A model generated the notes under the pieces. It was not told the DNA's origin. It saw only the letters and a program-made list of their open reading frames with translations, and searched no databases. From Mesorhizobium temperatum (GTDB taxonomy: Bacteria; Pseudomonadota; Alphaproteobacteria; Rhizobiales; Rhizobiaceae): DNA of 64,000 nt. Positions 55,438 to 64,000 of the stretch are shown piece by piece; the first letter of the stretch is position 1, and every line of letters begins with the position of its first letter. The position numbers and the translations under genes were made by a program. The DNA is taken from the NCBI RefSeq assembly GCF_002284575.1, contig NZ_NPKJ01000033.1, forward strand, positions 1-64,000, read 5' to 3'.

Positions 55438-55543
55438 GCGCTCGTAACTCCACTTCTTTCGGCCATTGAAACTGACAAGGACGCCCGTTCACCCGAGCTG
55501 CAATTGAACGCCAAGAGGTCCTGCCGTTGGACTGACTGATCGA

Positions 55544-56908
55544 TCAGGCATGGGCGCTTCGTCTTACATAATTGAAGAAATCTTTGGGAGCGCGCCACGG
55601 CATAAAGGCGGAGCGCGACATCATTACGAAAATCGGCCTCGTTCGGCGTGGGATGGCCAAGGCGAGGTAGGTGGCCGTTGCATATGACACGAGCGTCGCA
55701 AGCGCGGCACCAATACTCCCATAGTGGGGAATGAGAAGAAAATTAAAAGCCACGTTTGTAAGCGCACCGAGGCCTTCGGTTAACATGAAGAATGTGGCGC
55801 CGCCTCCTATGATGGTCCATCTCGTAAATGCGATTCGCATGAACAAGAAGGGCGCAGACAGGACATGAACCAGCAGCACCGGGATCGATGCATCGTACTG
55901 AGCTCCAAAAAGGAGCCGGATAAGCGGCCCGCCAAGCAAGAACATCGTGGCGATCATGCCAAGTCCCGCGAGCCACAAGACATCGAAAACGGTCTGAAGC
56001 TGCCTGCCGAACAAATCCTGATCGGTTTTCGCGGACTCGATCAGCTTGGGGAACACACTGGCGACCAACGCGGCCGGCACGAAGTATGCTGCCTCGGAAA
56101 GGGTCGCCGCCACCGCATAGGTACCAACCTCTGCCGGCCCGGCCAGCCAGCGAAGCATGATCATATCGATTTTTAGGTAGACGATCGCAAATATGGATCC
56201 AAGAAAAAGCATCCAGCTCTCGGAGAGCAGCACCTTCGCCAATGCCGGAGAGAACCGCCATGCCGACAAAGGCGGACCTTTCTGCCGCTTGTAAAAGCGA
56301 AACGAGAGCATGGCCGCAATCAACACCTGGACCACATTTGCAGCGGCGAACGCCATCACTGCAGCCCCGCTCCATACAAGACCGAGTTTTCCCAGGCCGA
56401 CCAGTAGCGCGGATATGCTGGAGGAAATGGCACTGTACCGGGCCTGAACGCGCGAATGAAACCAGAGGCCGAAGAACCCTGACAGCGACGCCAAGGGTAT
56501 GAAGGCTGCGGCCAAAAACAACATTGCACGCTCAGTCGAATGCACGCCGATAGACAGCGCATAGACGACCAAACCAGCGGCTCCCAGCAAATGCCCGGAG
56601 AATTTCAGGACGAACACTGTGCCGAGTACGCGTGGCACGTCGTCAGGGCGGTTGACGATTTCTCGAATGACTAGTCCGTCGAGCCCAAGTTGTCCCACGA
56701 CCGCAAACAGGAGTGCCGTAGAGAACGTATAGGATAGCAATCCAAATTCGCTCGGCCCGAGATAGCGAGCCACTACCGCCACAACTAAAAGCCCTATCAG
56801 ACTTGCTAGCAGCCTGTCGGAAATCAACCAGAGTGAGTTTGAAATAAACCTCCAGTATCGTCTAACCAGACTTGAAAACGTTCGGAACGCTATAAAGATC
56901 TTACGCAC
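55544..56908 (-). CDS. Polysaccharide flippase, Wzx family
   Basis: 454 residues with about 12-14 transmembrane segments; MATE/Wzx superfamily features in ARYLGPSEFGLLSYTFSTAL and GPAEVGTYAVAATLSEAAYF. GTG start. It should move the completed lipid-linked repeat unit across the inner membrane. With wzy, wza and wzc it defines the locus as Wzx/Wzy-dependent. The upstream gap (56,909-57,096) shows no gene. Confidence 0.92.
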   Translation of the reverse strand: MRKIFIAFRTFSSLVRRYWRFISNSLWLISDRLLASLIGLLVVAVVARYLGPSEFGLLSYTFSTALLFAVVGQLGLDGLVIREIVNRPDDVPRVLGTVFVLKFSGHLLGAAGLVVYALSIGVHSTERAMLFLAAAFIPLASLSGFFGLWFHSRVQARYSAISSSISALLVGLGKLGLVWSGAAVMAFAAANVVQVLIAAMLSFRFYKRQKGPPLSAWRFSPALAKVLLSESWMLFLGSIFAIVYLKIDMIMLRWLAGPAEVGTYAVAATLSEAAYFVPAALVASVFPKLIESAKTDQDLFGRQLQTVFDVLWLAGLGMIATMFLLGGPLIRLLFGAQYDASIPVLLVHVLSAPFLFMRIAFTRWTIIGGGATFFMLTEGLGALTNVAFNFLLIPHYGSIGAALATLVSYATATYLALAIPRRTRPIFVMMSRSAFMPWRAPKDFFNYVRRSAHA

Positions 56909-57096
56909 GATAAGGTTCGTTCATACTTCCCACTTGCCAGATGATCTTTTCGACTGACGTCTGACGAATCCGAGTCGGAGTTCCGCATGGTACCGTTACA
57001 GATCGAGGCATGGCCAGCACCGCATCGCGCGACGACGACTGTGACCAGAAGCCTCAGGACCCGGGCACGCTTCAGGACGGTTACGTGTGGCACGGG

Positions 57097-58350
57097 TCAT
57101 GCTTGATCACCACTCAACAAGGATTCATACAGGTCGATATAGCGACGGGCGATAGCCTCTGGTGAGTATCTGTCGATCACGGCGGCGCGTGCGCTCACTC
57201 CAAAATTCCTTAATGATGGAACTGGCAGGGCCCGTGCTGTCTCAATAGCGGCCGCTACTGCATCAGCGTCACCGTGCTTTACCAACCATCCGGTCTGCCC
57301 GTGGCTGATGATCTCCTCGGCTGGCGTTTTAAAGAGCCCGATGACAGGAGTTCCGCATGCCATCGCCTCGACCGTGACCTTGCCGAATGACTCCTGAAGT
57401 GAGGGCATCACGAACACATCGGCCGCCGAATATATCTGGTTAAGAGTGACTTCATCGCGGATGAGGCCAAAACCTGTGCAGTTTTCAGGCACCGGATCGA
57501 CCAGTTCTGCAAGTCCCTTGCCAAACAAACACCAGTGAACGTTTTTGTTATCTCGGTAAACATGCAGCAGGTGACGCATGATATCCGCGCCTTTGCGCGG
57601 ATCTGCTAGATTCAAAGCACCTGAGGCGATTACGAATTTGTTCGCTGGGAGTCCCAATGCGCTACGCGCCTGCGCCTTGTCCATTGCGCGAAGCTGGCTC
57701 ATTTGCACACTGTTGGGGATTACACGTATATCACGCTCGCACAGAACCGTACTCTTTCGGGCCTGCTCGGCGATCGTGTCGCTGATCGCAACAAATACCG
57801 ATTGTGGGCCGTAGTGCTCGGCCTTGAATGCAACATCGTCAGACGTGATCCTCTCGTCCCCTCCACCCAAGAGTGGGCACTGGCCACAACCACTGGTATA
57901 TTTCTCGCAGAGACCTGCGAAATGACATCCGCCAGTGAACGGCCACATGTCGCGAAGTGTCCAGACCACCGGCCGTTTTTCGCGCCTAGTCGCGCGCCAG
58001 AATGCCGGCCCAAGCGTGGGCGCGTGAGCCCACTGGACATGGATAACATCAGCTTTCCGATATTCCGGCGAACTGTGCAGCCGGAGGCCGTGGGAGATGG
58101 GATGGAAATTCGGCGGATTCTCGCCGAACCGCCGCATCAAATCCCATTTGTAGAAACGGTTCTTAACACCAACAGGCAGACGCTGCAGCAAGGGAACTCT
58201 TCTGGCGAACAAGCTCTCCGGAAGGTCCCGCTCAACCCTTCCTAGGATGTGAGAACGAATTCCTGCATCCAATAAGGCTTCATGCACGGCGCGGATTCCT
58301 CGACCCGCACCAGTGTTGAGCGCGCAGCCAACAATCTGAACAACATTCAT
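57097..58350 (-). CDS. Glycosyltransferase family 4
   Basis: 417 residues from ATG 58350 (MNVVQIVGCALNTGAGRG); the frame continues upstream but those residues look like leader. GT-B type: LNTGAGRGIRAV at the start, a Cys-rich loop CGQCPLL in the first domain, and ESFGKVTVEAMACGTPVIGL (E-x7-E) in the second. WcaC/WcaL-like. It adds one sugar to the repeat unit. Confidence 0.91.
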   Translation of the reverse strand: MNVVQIVGCALNTGAGRGIRAVHEALLDAGIRSHILGRVERDLPESLFARRVPLLQRLPVGVKNRFYKWDLMRRFGENPPNFHPISHGLRLHSSPEYRKADVIHVQWAHAPTLGPAFWRATRREKRPVVWTLRDMWPFTGGCHFAGLCEKYTSGCGQCPLLGGGDERITSDDVAFKAEHYGPQSVFVAISDTIAEQARKSTVLCERDIRVIPNSVQMSQLRAMDKAQARSALGLPANKFVIASGALNLADPRKGADIMRHLLHVYRDNKNVHWCLFGKGLAELVDPVPENCTGFGLIRDEVTLNQIYSAADVFVMPSLQESFGKVTVEAMACGTPVIGLFKTPAEEIISHGQTGWLVKHGDADAVAAAIETARALPVPSLRNFGVSARAAVIDRYSPEAIARRYIDLYESLLSGDQA

Positions 58351-58452
58351 AGTGTTCGAGCAATCGGTGCGGCAGCCGTCCCAGTGGTTGCTTTGATGTT
58401 GGGAAGGCTCTGATTTGGATCTAGCCACACTCTCATGTCAGCTTGCACATTT

Positions 58453-59214
58453 TCAAATTTCAAGCCCGGCGCTTGCACGAAAATACAGGGCATCTATCTG
58501 TGTTAAGCGCTGCGTCCGCGGGTTTCGATATCCTTGCCAGACATCCCACAATTCGAACCCACCGCCGGCAATGAGCTGATGCACCTCCAGAGCTGTCGCT
58601 TGACCCGCATAGAGTTCGACCAGCGACAATTCCGACAGGACGCCTCGTAGTTGCGGCAGGACGGTGGGGGCACCTGCAAGAACAGCCGCTTCAGCGCCCT
58701 GCACGTCAAGTTTCAGGAACGCTCGCTTGCCAGCACGGCCGATCATACTCGCGAAGGCATCGAGCCGCTCTGTCTTGACCACGATCCGCTTGGCGACGGC
58801 CACCCGAGGGGTATGTTCCACGAACGACTCGCGCGGCTCGTGCAACGAACTGCTCGTCGCTGCTTCCGTAACGTGGAACGTCGCCTCCCCGGTAGTGTCG
58901 CTCAGCGCAACAGCAGGTCCCACCATCCACCGTTCGTCAAACGCCTTGGCCGTGCGCATGAGCTCGGAATGCGCATCTGGCAGCGGTTCGAATGAAATTA
59001 TCGAGCCTTGGAACCCCGACGCAAACAGCATCGTGCCGAACTGGCCTTTGTTGGCGCCGACATCGATTACGAGATCGACTTCATGCATGTGAAGGAAGTG
59101 CACAAAACGCAAATCATCGCGCGAATTAATGCCATTCAGGCGGACGTCAAACCCGAACCGCCGCCCTACATCGCGCAATGATGTCTTCGTCTTGGGACCC
59201 AAGAATTGTAACAT
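58453..59214 (-). CDS. FkbM-family methyltransferase
   Basis: 253 residues. DLVIDVGANKGQFGTMLFAS is the SAM site, SFEPLPDAHSEL and RAFLKLDVQGAEAAVLAG are the FkbM hallmarks. Second FkbM enzyme of the locus (other at 49,771); its N-terminus (LRDVGRRFGFDVRL) is unlike the other, so it is not a simple duplicate. Predicted sugar O-methylation. Confidence 0.9.
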   Translation of the reverse strand: MLQFLGPKTKTSLRDVGRRFGFDVRLNGINSRDDLRFVHFLHMHEVDLVIDVGANKGQFGTMLFASGFQGSIISFEPLPDAHSELMRTAKAFDERWMVGPAVALSDTTGEATFHVTEAATSSSLHEPRESFVEHTPRVAVAKRIVVKTERLDAFASMIGRAGKRAFLKLDVQGAEAAVLAGAPTVLPQLRGVLSELSLVELYAGQATALEVHQLIAGGGFELWDVWQGYRNPRTQRLTQIDALYFRASAGLEI

Positions 59215-59300
59215 GATCAGCCTTTATCTCGATCCTCAGAACTTACATAGCGGCGGCCAAATACCCGGCTCAGCGGCGTTGACGCACATGCGCCCGCGGG

Positions 59301-60344
59301 TCAAAGCGCCGCACGGATTTTCTGCACAAAATCGGCCCGCCAGCCGCCGACGATTTCGCCCAGCCGCCCGGGCTTGTCGGATCGATTGGCTGCGGCGGCT
59401 GCGATATTGGCTGCAGCGTCACGGGTATCGCCGTAAACCAGACACACCGGTGCAACTGCACCTTCTTGCGCATATTTCTCGAGATAAGCGCCCTTGCGGA
59501 TAATCGGACGTGTACCCAGTTGTACGCTTCGTCCGAATATGCCGGAGGCCTGGTCGTAGTCGGGCTCGTAGCAGCACCAGGCGAAATCGCAAGTTTTGTA
59601 CAGGCTCAGAAGTTCGTCGTCCGACATGAACCGGTCGACCACCATTCCGCCGGCAGAAATCAGGCGAGCGCAGTCCCCGCCACAGGCCGGATCGACGCGC
59701 CCGACGGCCACCACAAAAACATCTTTCGCGAGATCTGGGTGGTCAGTGAGGGTGTTGACCAGGAATTCGAATCCCTTCGACTTTCTCACGCTGCCCAGGA
59801 AGCACAAGATGGCGCGCCCGCCGGCCGCGGCCAGCACGTCGCGTGACAGTTGGCTAGTTTCGGTAAGCGCCGCGCCGTCATGCACGTCCCACATCTGAGG
59901 GTCGTGTACCCACCCGTGCGCGACTTGGGCAAATCGAAGATCAAATTTGAACGGCAAAATCGTGAAGAGCGACAGGTGGGGCAAACGCCGCAAGCACTGG
60001 AAAGCCCATCTCTTGAGGCGGTAAACGAGCCTTCCACCGTCGAAGCATTTGGACGGCCTGAGAAAAAGCCCAACTGTCCGCCGCCCAATCAGCGATCTCG
60101 CCAACGCGACTGCTATAAAACCAGCGTAGTCGTCGTCTATCGTCGCAAACAGAAGATGGCGGGCCCTAACGAGGTCGAGCCACAGTCGAGGCCCAATGCG
60201 TCCCATTACCGGGTCGAGGCCAAATAGGCCGGCAAAGAGATCCTGATAGAATTGGCGGTGGCCGCTGCGCGCAGATACGTGAACGTAATTGCGCTTCACC
60301 TCTGGACCGACCTTCGAGGCATGGAGATCACCTATCGAAGCCAC
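59301..60344 (-). CDS. Glycosyltransferase family 4-like
   Basis: 347 residues, GTG start immediately after the GT2 stop (3 bases between); start uncertain. The N-terminal domain is divergent. The C-terminal half has AILCFLGSVRKSKGFEFLV, DVFVVAVGRVDP, and YEPDYDQASGIFGRSVQLGT, where GT4 proteins bind the nucleotide. The E-x7-E pattern is altered (Glu-Pro-Asp...Ser), so the donor specificity may be unusual. Confidence 0.75.
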   Translation of the reverse strand: MASIGDLHASKVGPEVKRNYVHVSARSGHRQFYQDLFAGLFGLDPVMGRIGPRLWLDLVRARHLLFATIDDDYAGFIAVALARSLIGRRTVGLFLRPSKCFDGGRLVYRLKRWAFQCLRRLPHLSLFTILPFKFDLRFAQVAHGWVHDPQMWDVHDGAALTETSQLSRDVLAAAGGRAILCFLGSVRKSKGFEFLVNTLTDHPDLAKDVFVVAVGRVDPACGGDCARLISAGGMVVDRFMSDDELLSLYKTCDFAWCCYEPDYDQASGIFGRSVQLGTRPIIRKGAYLEKYAQEGAVAPVCLVYGDTRDAAANIAAAAANRSDKPGRLGEIVGGWRADFVQKIRAAL

Positions 60345-60347
60345 TAT

Positions 60348-61136
60348 TCAGCTTACTCCATGCCGGCTTTGCTTGGCGGTGCCGGTACTGTTAATGCCGA
60401 AGAACTGCCCCAGCTTGCGCACTGGCTTCGCAACGAGTGCATAGTCAACTGGTCCGGAGCGCAGCCATTGGCGCCGCGACCGCAGGGCCTCAAAATTGTG
60501 TCCGATATAGGAGCCGAGGCTCCGTGTGCTGGCCCCGCCAACCATCATGTCCACCAACACGTGGCTGGTTGCAGCGGTCTGGAATCCATGGAGTTCAACA
60601 GCTCTCAACATCCAATCATAATCCGATGCCACTTTGAGACTGAGATCGAATGCACCGACCGCGTCCGCCACCTTCCGCTTGACGTAGAACGTTGGATGGG
60701 CTGGCATCCATCCGGTCCGAAAGCCCTTGGCGGGTCTGGGGGCGGCACGCCATCGCCGGATGACCCGCTTGCTGAAATGATTTTCAACAAAATCCAGATC
60801 GCCATGCACGATGTCGGCCTGTTCGAGTTCTGCCGAAATTCGCGTCAGCACAGTATGGTCATGGAAACAATCGTCTGAATTCAGCACGCCTACCGCGTCT
60901 CCGGTATAGAGACGCAGCCCCTTGTTGAGTGCATCATACATTCCGCTGTCTGGCTCGTTGATCAGCCGGATCTGGTCCGGTGGGTAAGACCGGACAATTG
61001 ACAACGTCTCGTCCGACGAATTGCCGTCGATGACCACCAGCTCTTTGTCCTGATGATCCTGGGCAAAAAAGCTATCGATCGTATGCCTGATTGTCGCCGC
61101 GGAGTTCCAACAGACGGTCAAGACCGAGATTTTCAT
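60348..61136 (-). CDS. Glycosyltransferase family 2
   Basis: 262 residues from ATG 61136 (MKISVLTVCWNS); a TTG five codons earlier is less likely. GT-A motifs: CWNSAATIRHTIDSFFAQDH, VVIDGNSSDETL and VLNSDDCFHD (DxD-like metal site). WcaA/WfaV-like side or backbone sugar transferase. It lies 21 bases after gmd, consistent with use of a GDP-sugar made next door. Confidence 0.92.
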   Translation of the reverse strand: MKISVLTVCWNSAATIRHTIDSFFAQDHQDKELVVIDGNSSDETLSIVRSYPPDQIRLINEPDSGMYDALNKGLRLYTGDAVGVLNSDDCFHDHTVLTRISAELEQADIVHGDLDFVENHFSKRVIRRWRAAPRPAKGFRTGWMPAHPTFYVKRKVADAVGAFDLSLKVASDYDWMLRAVELHGFQTAATSHVLVDMMVGGASTRSLGSYIGHNFEALRSRRQWLRSGPVDYALVAKPVRKLGQFFGINSTGTAKQSRHGVS

Positions 61137-61157
61137 GTCGACCCGGCCCAACGTCGC

Positions 61158-62252
61158 TTACTGTGCCGCAACGCGAATGCGGTCCTCATCCAGGCGCCGG
61201 TGTTCGGATTCCCGTCTTACCGTTTCGAGGTCGGACTGAACCATTTCCTGGACCATCGCATCGAGCGAGGTTGTTGCCTTCCACCCGAGAACGCGCTCCG
61301 CTTTCGAAGGATCGCCGATCAGCAGCTCAACTTCGGTCGGCCTGAAATAGCGCGGATCCACCTCGATCAGGACAGCGCCTGATTTTGCATCGACGCCTTT
61401 TTCGTCAATACCGGAACCAACCCACTCGATCTCGATCCCGACCTCGCTGAATGCAAGCTCGACAAAGCGGCGGACCGAATTCTTTACGCCGGTTGCAAGG
61501 ACGTAGTCGTCCGGCATTTCATGCTGAAGGATTCTCCACATGCCTTCGACGTAATCGCGGGCATGCCCCCAATCCCGTTCAGCCGACAGATTGCCGAGGT
61601 AGAGCTTGTCCTGGAGGCCGAGCCTGATTGCAGCAGCCGCGCGCGTGATCTTGCGGGTGACGAACGTCTCGCCGCGCATCGGGCTTTCGTGATTGAACAG
61701 GATGCCGTTGGAAGCATGGATATCATAAGCTTCGCGGTAATTCACGGTGATCCAGTAGGCGTAAATCTTTGCCGCCGCATATGGCGACCGAGGATAGAAA
61801 GGCGTCGTCTCCCGTTGCGGGATCTCCTGCACCTTGCCGTAGAGCTCGGAAGTCGATGCCTGATAAAAACGAGTCTTTTTTGTCAGGCCAAGCAGCCGGA
61901 TGGCTTCGAGGAGACGCAATGTGCCGATCGCGTCGGCGTTCGCGGTATATTCCGCGGTCTCGAAGCTCACCTGGACATGCGATTGCGCCGCGAGATTGTA
62001 GATCTCGTCCGGCTGCACTTCCTGGACGATACGGATGAGGTTGGTGGCGTCGGTCATGTCGCCATAGTGCAGCGACAGCCTTACGTCCTTCTCATGCGGA
62101 TCCTGGTAGAGATTGTCGATGCGACCGGTGTTGAACGACGAGGAACGCCGCTTGATGCCATGGACATCATAACCCTTTGCCAGAAGAAGTTCCGCCAGAT
62201 AGGCACCATCCTGGCCGGTGATGCCTGTAATGAGTGCGGTCTTCCTAGTCAT
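61158..62252 (-). CDS. gmd: GDP-mannose 4,6-dehydratase
   Basis: 364 residues from ATG 62252 (GGAG seven bases upstream). The frame runs 83 codons further but that part is not family-like. [19 protein letters not shown] is the NADP loop, [11 protein letters not shown] is the Gmd-specific segment and [12 protein letters not shown] contains the Tyr-x-x-x-Lys pair. It makes GDP-4-keto-6-deoxymannose, the precursor of GDP-rhamnose, fucose, 6-deoxytalose and perosamine. No dedicated reductase or perosamine synthase lies next to it; the DegT enzyme at 26,943 and the SDR stub at 32,642 are the nearest candidates. Confidence 0.96.
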   Translation of the reverse strand: MTRKTALITGITGQDGAYLAELLLAKGYDVHGIKRRSSSFNTGRIDNLYQDPHEKDVRLSLHYGDMTDATNLIRIVQEVQPDEIYNLAAQSHVQVSFETAEYTANADAIGTLRLLEAIRLLGLTKKTRFYQASTSELYGKVQEIPQRETTPFYPRSPYAAAKIYAYWITVNYREAYDIHASNGILFNHESPMRGETFVTRKITRAAAAIRLGLQDKLYLGNLSAERDWGHARDYVEGMWRILQHEMPDDYVLATGVKNSVRRFVELAFSEVGIEIEWVGSGIDEKGVDAKSGAVLIEVDPRYFRPTEVELLIGDPSKAERVLGWKATTSLDAMVQEMVQSDLETVRRESEHRRLDEDRIRVAAQ

Positions 62253-62341
62253 TGTGCTTCTCCGGCGATTTCTGGAATGCGATTGTGAGTGTCTTCCAAG
62301 CGAATAATATGATCCTCCCGCAATCAGTAAGCCTCTTCGGC

Positions 62342-63640
62342 CTACCGAGCACCAAATCCTGTCAGCATGGTTCGGATGGTACGAAACACAATCAGCACGT
62401 CGAGCCAAGGGGAGAAATTTTTGATGTAGTAGAAGTCGTAGTGAAGTTTTTCCAGAACGTCGTCCACCGCCGCAACGTGGCCCTGATTGACTTGCGCCCA
62501 TCCGGTAATGCCAGGCCGGACGATGTGCCGATATCGGTAGAATGGCAGCTCAGCCTCGTACCATTTCGATAGAACGAGTGCCTCCGGTCGCGGTCCGATC
62601 CAGCTCATTTCGCCGCGCAAGATGTTGATGGCTTGCGGCAATTCATCGATCCTGGATTTTCTCAGGAACTGCCCAAGGCGTGTAATGCGCGCATCGCCGG
62701 CCTTTGTGATGGCCTCTTCCTTTTCATCGACAACCGCGGCGCCGAGTTTCATCGTCCGAAATTTGTAAACCTCGTAGATCTTTCCTCTGTACCCCATTCT
62801 TTTTTGCTTGAATAAGGCCGGACCAGCTGAATCGAGCTTTATCGCCATCGCCACAAACAAAAGCAATGGCGAGAAAGCGGCAAGTATAAGCAGTGCTGAA
62901 ATCCAATCAATGGCCTGCTTTATTTTTAAATAAGCCTGGTTTGGATTCAGAGATCCCAATGTATTTTCGGAAAGATGCTCTATTTCTACTCGACCCGTGA
63001 GCGACTCGCTGATCTGTTTGACATGGTAGACGGGTGTTCCCGAGAGCGCGCGATCGGCGATGTACCGTTCCCATTCATCCGAAAGATCGGCTCGAAGATC
63101 GGCCACCACACCGCTCGCATATTCGACAATCGTCTCGGGCGAATGAATCCGGTGCCAACTAACGCCTGGTATGCTTTGCAGCCTATCGACATCTCCACCG
63201 GGGATTACTGCCAACCGGTATGGGTCGAGCCGTCGCGTGGCCAAGCTCAGACCAAAATACCACAATGTCGACTGAAAGAGACTCGCCGCGGCCTGGAAGC
63301 GGCTATAGTCGAACCTGAAAAAGAAGATGGCCATGAATACGAGACCGTAAGTCAGGGCGAAGGTGGGCAGGATGTAACCAGCCGCCGCCACACCCGGAAA
63401 ATTGCCGATGCGCTTGTAAAGCAGGTAACCCGCCGTGTGAGCCATGAATGCAGCAAAAATCGTAACCTGCATATTCGGTGACCAGATTACTTGCTGATTG
63501 AAAGACATGCGGATGAGCGCTGGAACCAGGATCGCGAACGTCAATCCGCCAAGCAACTGAAAGCGCATCCGAAGCAGAATATGCCTCTGGCTGGGCAGGT
63601 TGATAGTGGAGGTGTTCAAATTCGTGAAGCCATTAACCAA
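62342..63640 (-). CDS. Initiating polyprenyl sugar-phosphate transferase, WbaP/ExoY type
   Basis: 432 residues. Four or five membrane helices in the first half (about 30-150), a CoA-binding-like middle region, then the catalytic sugar transferase domain: [40 protein letters not shown] and [11 protein letters not shown]. It puts the first sugar phosphate (glucose or galactose) on undecaprenyl phosphate. The start is uncertain: the frame opens with TTG at 63640, and an ATG at residue 25 is a possible internal start. First structural gene after the antiterminator. Confidence 0.9.
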   Translation of the reverse strand: MVNGFTNLNTSTINLPSQRHILLRMRFQLLGGLTFAILVPALIRMSFNQQVIWSPNMQVTIFAAFMAHTAGYLLYKRIGNFPGVAAAGYILPTFALTYGLVFMAIFFFRFDYSRFQAAASLFQSTLWYFGLSLATRRLDPYRLAVIPGGDVDRLQSIPGVSWHRIHSPETIVEYASGVVADLRADLSDEWERYIADRALSGTPVYHVKQISESLTGRVEIEHLSENTLGSLNPNQAYLKIKQAIDWISALLILAAFSPLLLFVAMAIKLDSAGPALFKQKRMGYRGKIYEVYKFRTMKLGAAVVDEKEEAITKAGDARITRLGQFLRKSRIDELPQAINILRGEMSWIGPRPEALVLSKWYEAELPFYRYRHIVRPGITGWAQVNQGHVAAVDDVLEKLHYDFYYIKNFSPWLDVLIVFRTIRTMLTGFGAR

Positions 63641-63716
63641 TTAAACTGATCATCCGCGAAGGCAACCAACAGTTCTGCATTGCCACGTCTATCGACATCC
63701 TTCGGCTCCAACAATG

Positions 63717-63745
63717 GCTACCGCACTCCCGGGTGAACCCGAGAG
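63717..63745 (-). promoter_or_regulatory. Hairpin followed by ops-like GCGGTAGC
   Basis: Between the NusG-like stop and the WbaP-type start, the minus strand has a stem-loop (63745-63726: CTCTCGGG...CCCGGGAG) followed one base later by GCGGTAGC (63724-63717). GCGGTAG is the core of the ops/JUMPstart element recognised by RfaH (GGCGGTAGCGTG). The match outside the core is poor and the function is inferred. Confidence 0.35.
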
Positions 63746-63790
63746 CCGACTTTGCAGCACTTGCACCGCATGACCTGGCGTCAGCTGCGG

Positions 63791-64000
63791 TTATGCGATC
63801 GCGACGAGTTCCCTTGAATCCATGTCAACAGGGATCTCGCCATTCATGATGGCAACCAGCACTCGGGCCCTTCCGGCTGGATCGAGCCGGTCAAGGCGAC
63901 CGATCATCTCCGCGAAAGGACCTGAAAGAATCCGAACCGATGCGCCCGCAGCGAGGCCTCCGCTGAAATCAAGCAGGCCATCCCTGCCGGTCAGGGCTAT
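63791..64000 (-). CDS. NusG/RfaH-like transcription antiterminator (C-terminal part)
   Basis: 69 C-terminal codons up to the stop; the start lies beyond the window. The segment GGLAAGASVRILSGPFAEMI followed by GRARVLVAIMNGEIPVDMDS is a KOW domain as in NusG and RfaH paralogs. Such proteins ride with RNA polymerase and let it read very long polysaccharide operons; a gene at the head of this 29-kb locus fits that role. Whether it is RfaH-like (recruited by ops) or LoaP-like cannot be decided without the N-terminal half. Confidence 0.8.
   Translation of the reverse strand: MALTGRDGLLDFSGGLAAGASVRILSGPFAEMIGRLDRLDPAGRARVLVAIMNGEIPVDMDSRELVAIA

Noticed and set aside
61158..62501. Long version of Gmd with an 83-residue N-terminal extension
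   Set aside because: The extension is not family-like; ATG 62252 has a good ribosome site and gives the normal Gmd start.

Overview
The window looks like chromosomal DNA of a Mesorhizobium-type alphaproteobacterium (order Hyphomicrobiales). The signs are high GC over most of its length, an frcBCA / frcR / frcK fructose locus, a fused sulfate adenylyltransferase-APS kinase of the CysNC/NodQ type, and several intergenic palindromes of a kind common in rhizobia. No rRNA, tRNA or CRISPR array was seen.

Positions 1-31,900 are largely ordinary metabolism. Positions 1-4,964 hold a peptide ABC transporter operon (binding protein, two permeases, a double ATPase cut by the window edge). Positions 5,317-7,593 hold a TadE/TadG-like pair. 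Positions 7,612-20,574 are one glycogen operon read leftward: glgP, glgB, glgC, glgA, pgm, glgX and a GH13 alpha-glucosidase. Positions 20,835-26,687 are the fructose uptake locus: frcBCA leftward and a ROK regulator, a RbsD/FucU-type mutarotase and a PfkB kinase rightward, with a palindrome over both putative -35 boxes between them. A DegT-family aminotransferase follows at 26,943. Then come cysD, cysNC and cysQ, which activate sulfate and dispose of its by-product.

Positions 31,900-34,500 are a scarred junction. They contain a frameshifted stub of an NAD-dependent epimerase/reductase, an intact secreted protein that distantly resembles GH56 hyaluronidases, and a fragment of an IS481-type transposase gene.

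Positions 34,569-64,000 are a Wzx/Wzy-type surface polysaccharide locus, all read leftward. In transcription order: a NusG/RfaH-like antiterminator (partial), the initiating sugar-phosphate transferase, GDP-mannose 4,6-dehydratase, a GT2 and a GT4 glycosyltransferase, an FkbM methyltransferase, another GT4, a Wzx flippase, a SAM methyltransferase, a small membrane protein, a Wzy-like polymerase, two more GT4s, a second FkbM methyltransferase, an acyltransferase, a WcaF-like acetyltransferase, a GT2, a methyltransferase, a ManC-AGE fusion, an inactive SNase-fold protein, an exported FecR-like protein, a PHP-type tyrosine phosphatase, Wza-like and Wzc-like export proteins, a TPR/beta-sandwich protein and a second Wzy/ligase-like protein. 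The predicted product contains mannose and/or a 6-deoxymannose derivative and is methylated and O-acylated. The middle of the locus is visibly richer in A+T and carries relics (a decayed second copy of the hydrolase-like gene and a decayed copy of the acyltransferase 5' end), as expected for a locus assembled by repeated transfer and recombination.

The most interesting points are the intact hydrolase-like gene with its colinear pseudogene inside the locus, the NusG paralog followed by a hairpin plus an ops-like GCGGTAGC, the ManC-AGE fusion, and the acyltransferase duplication scar.
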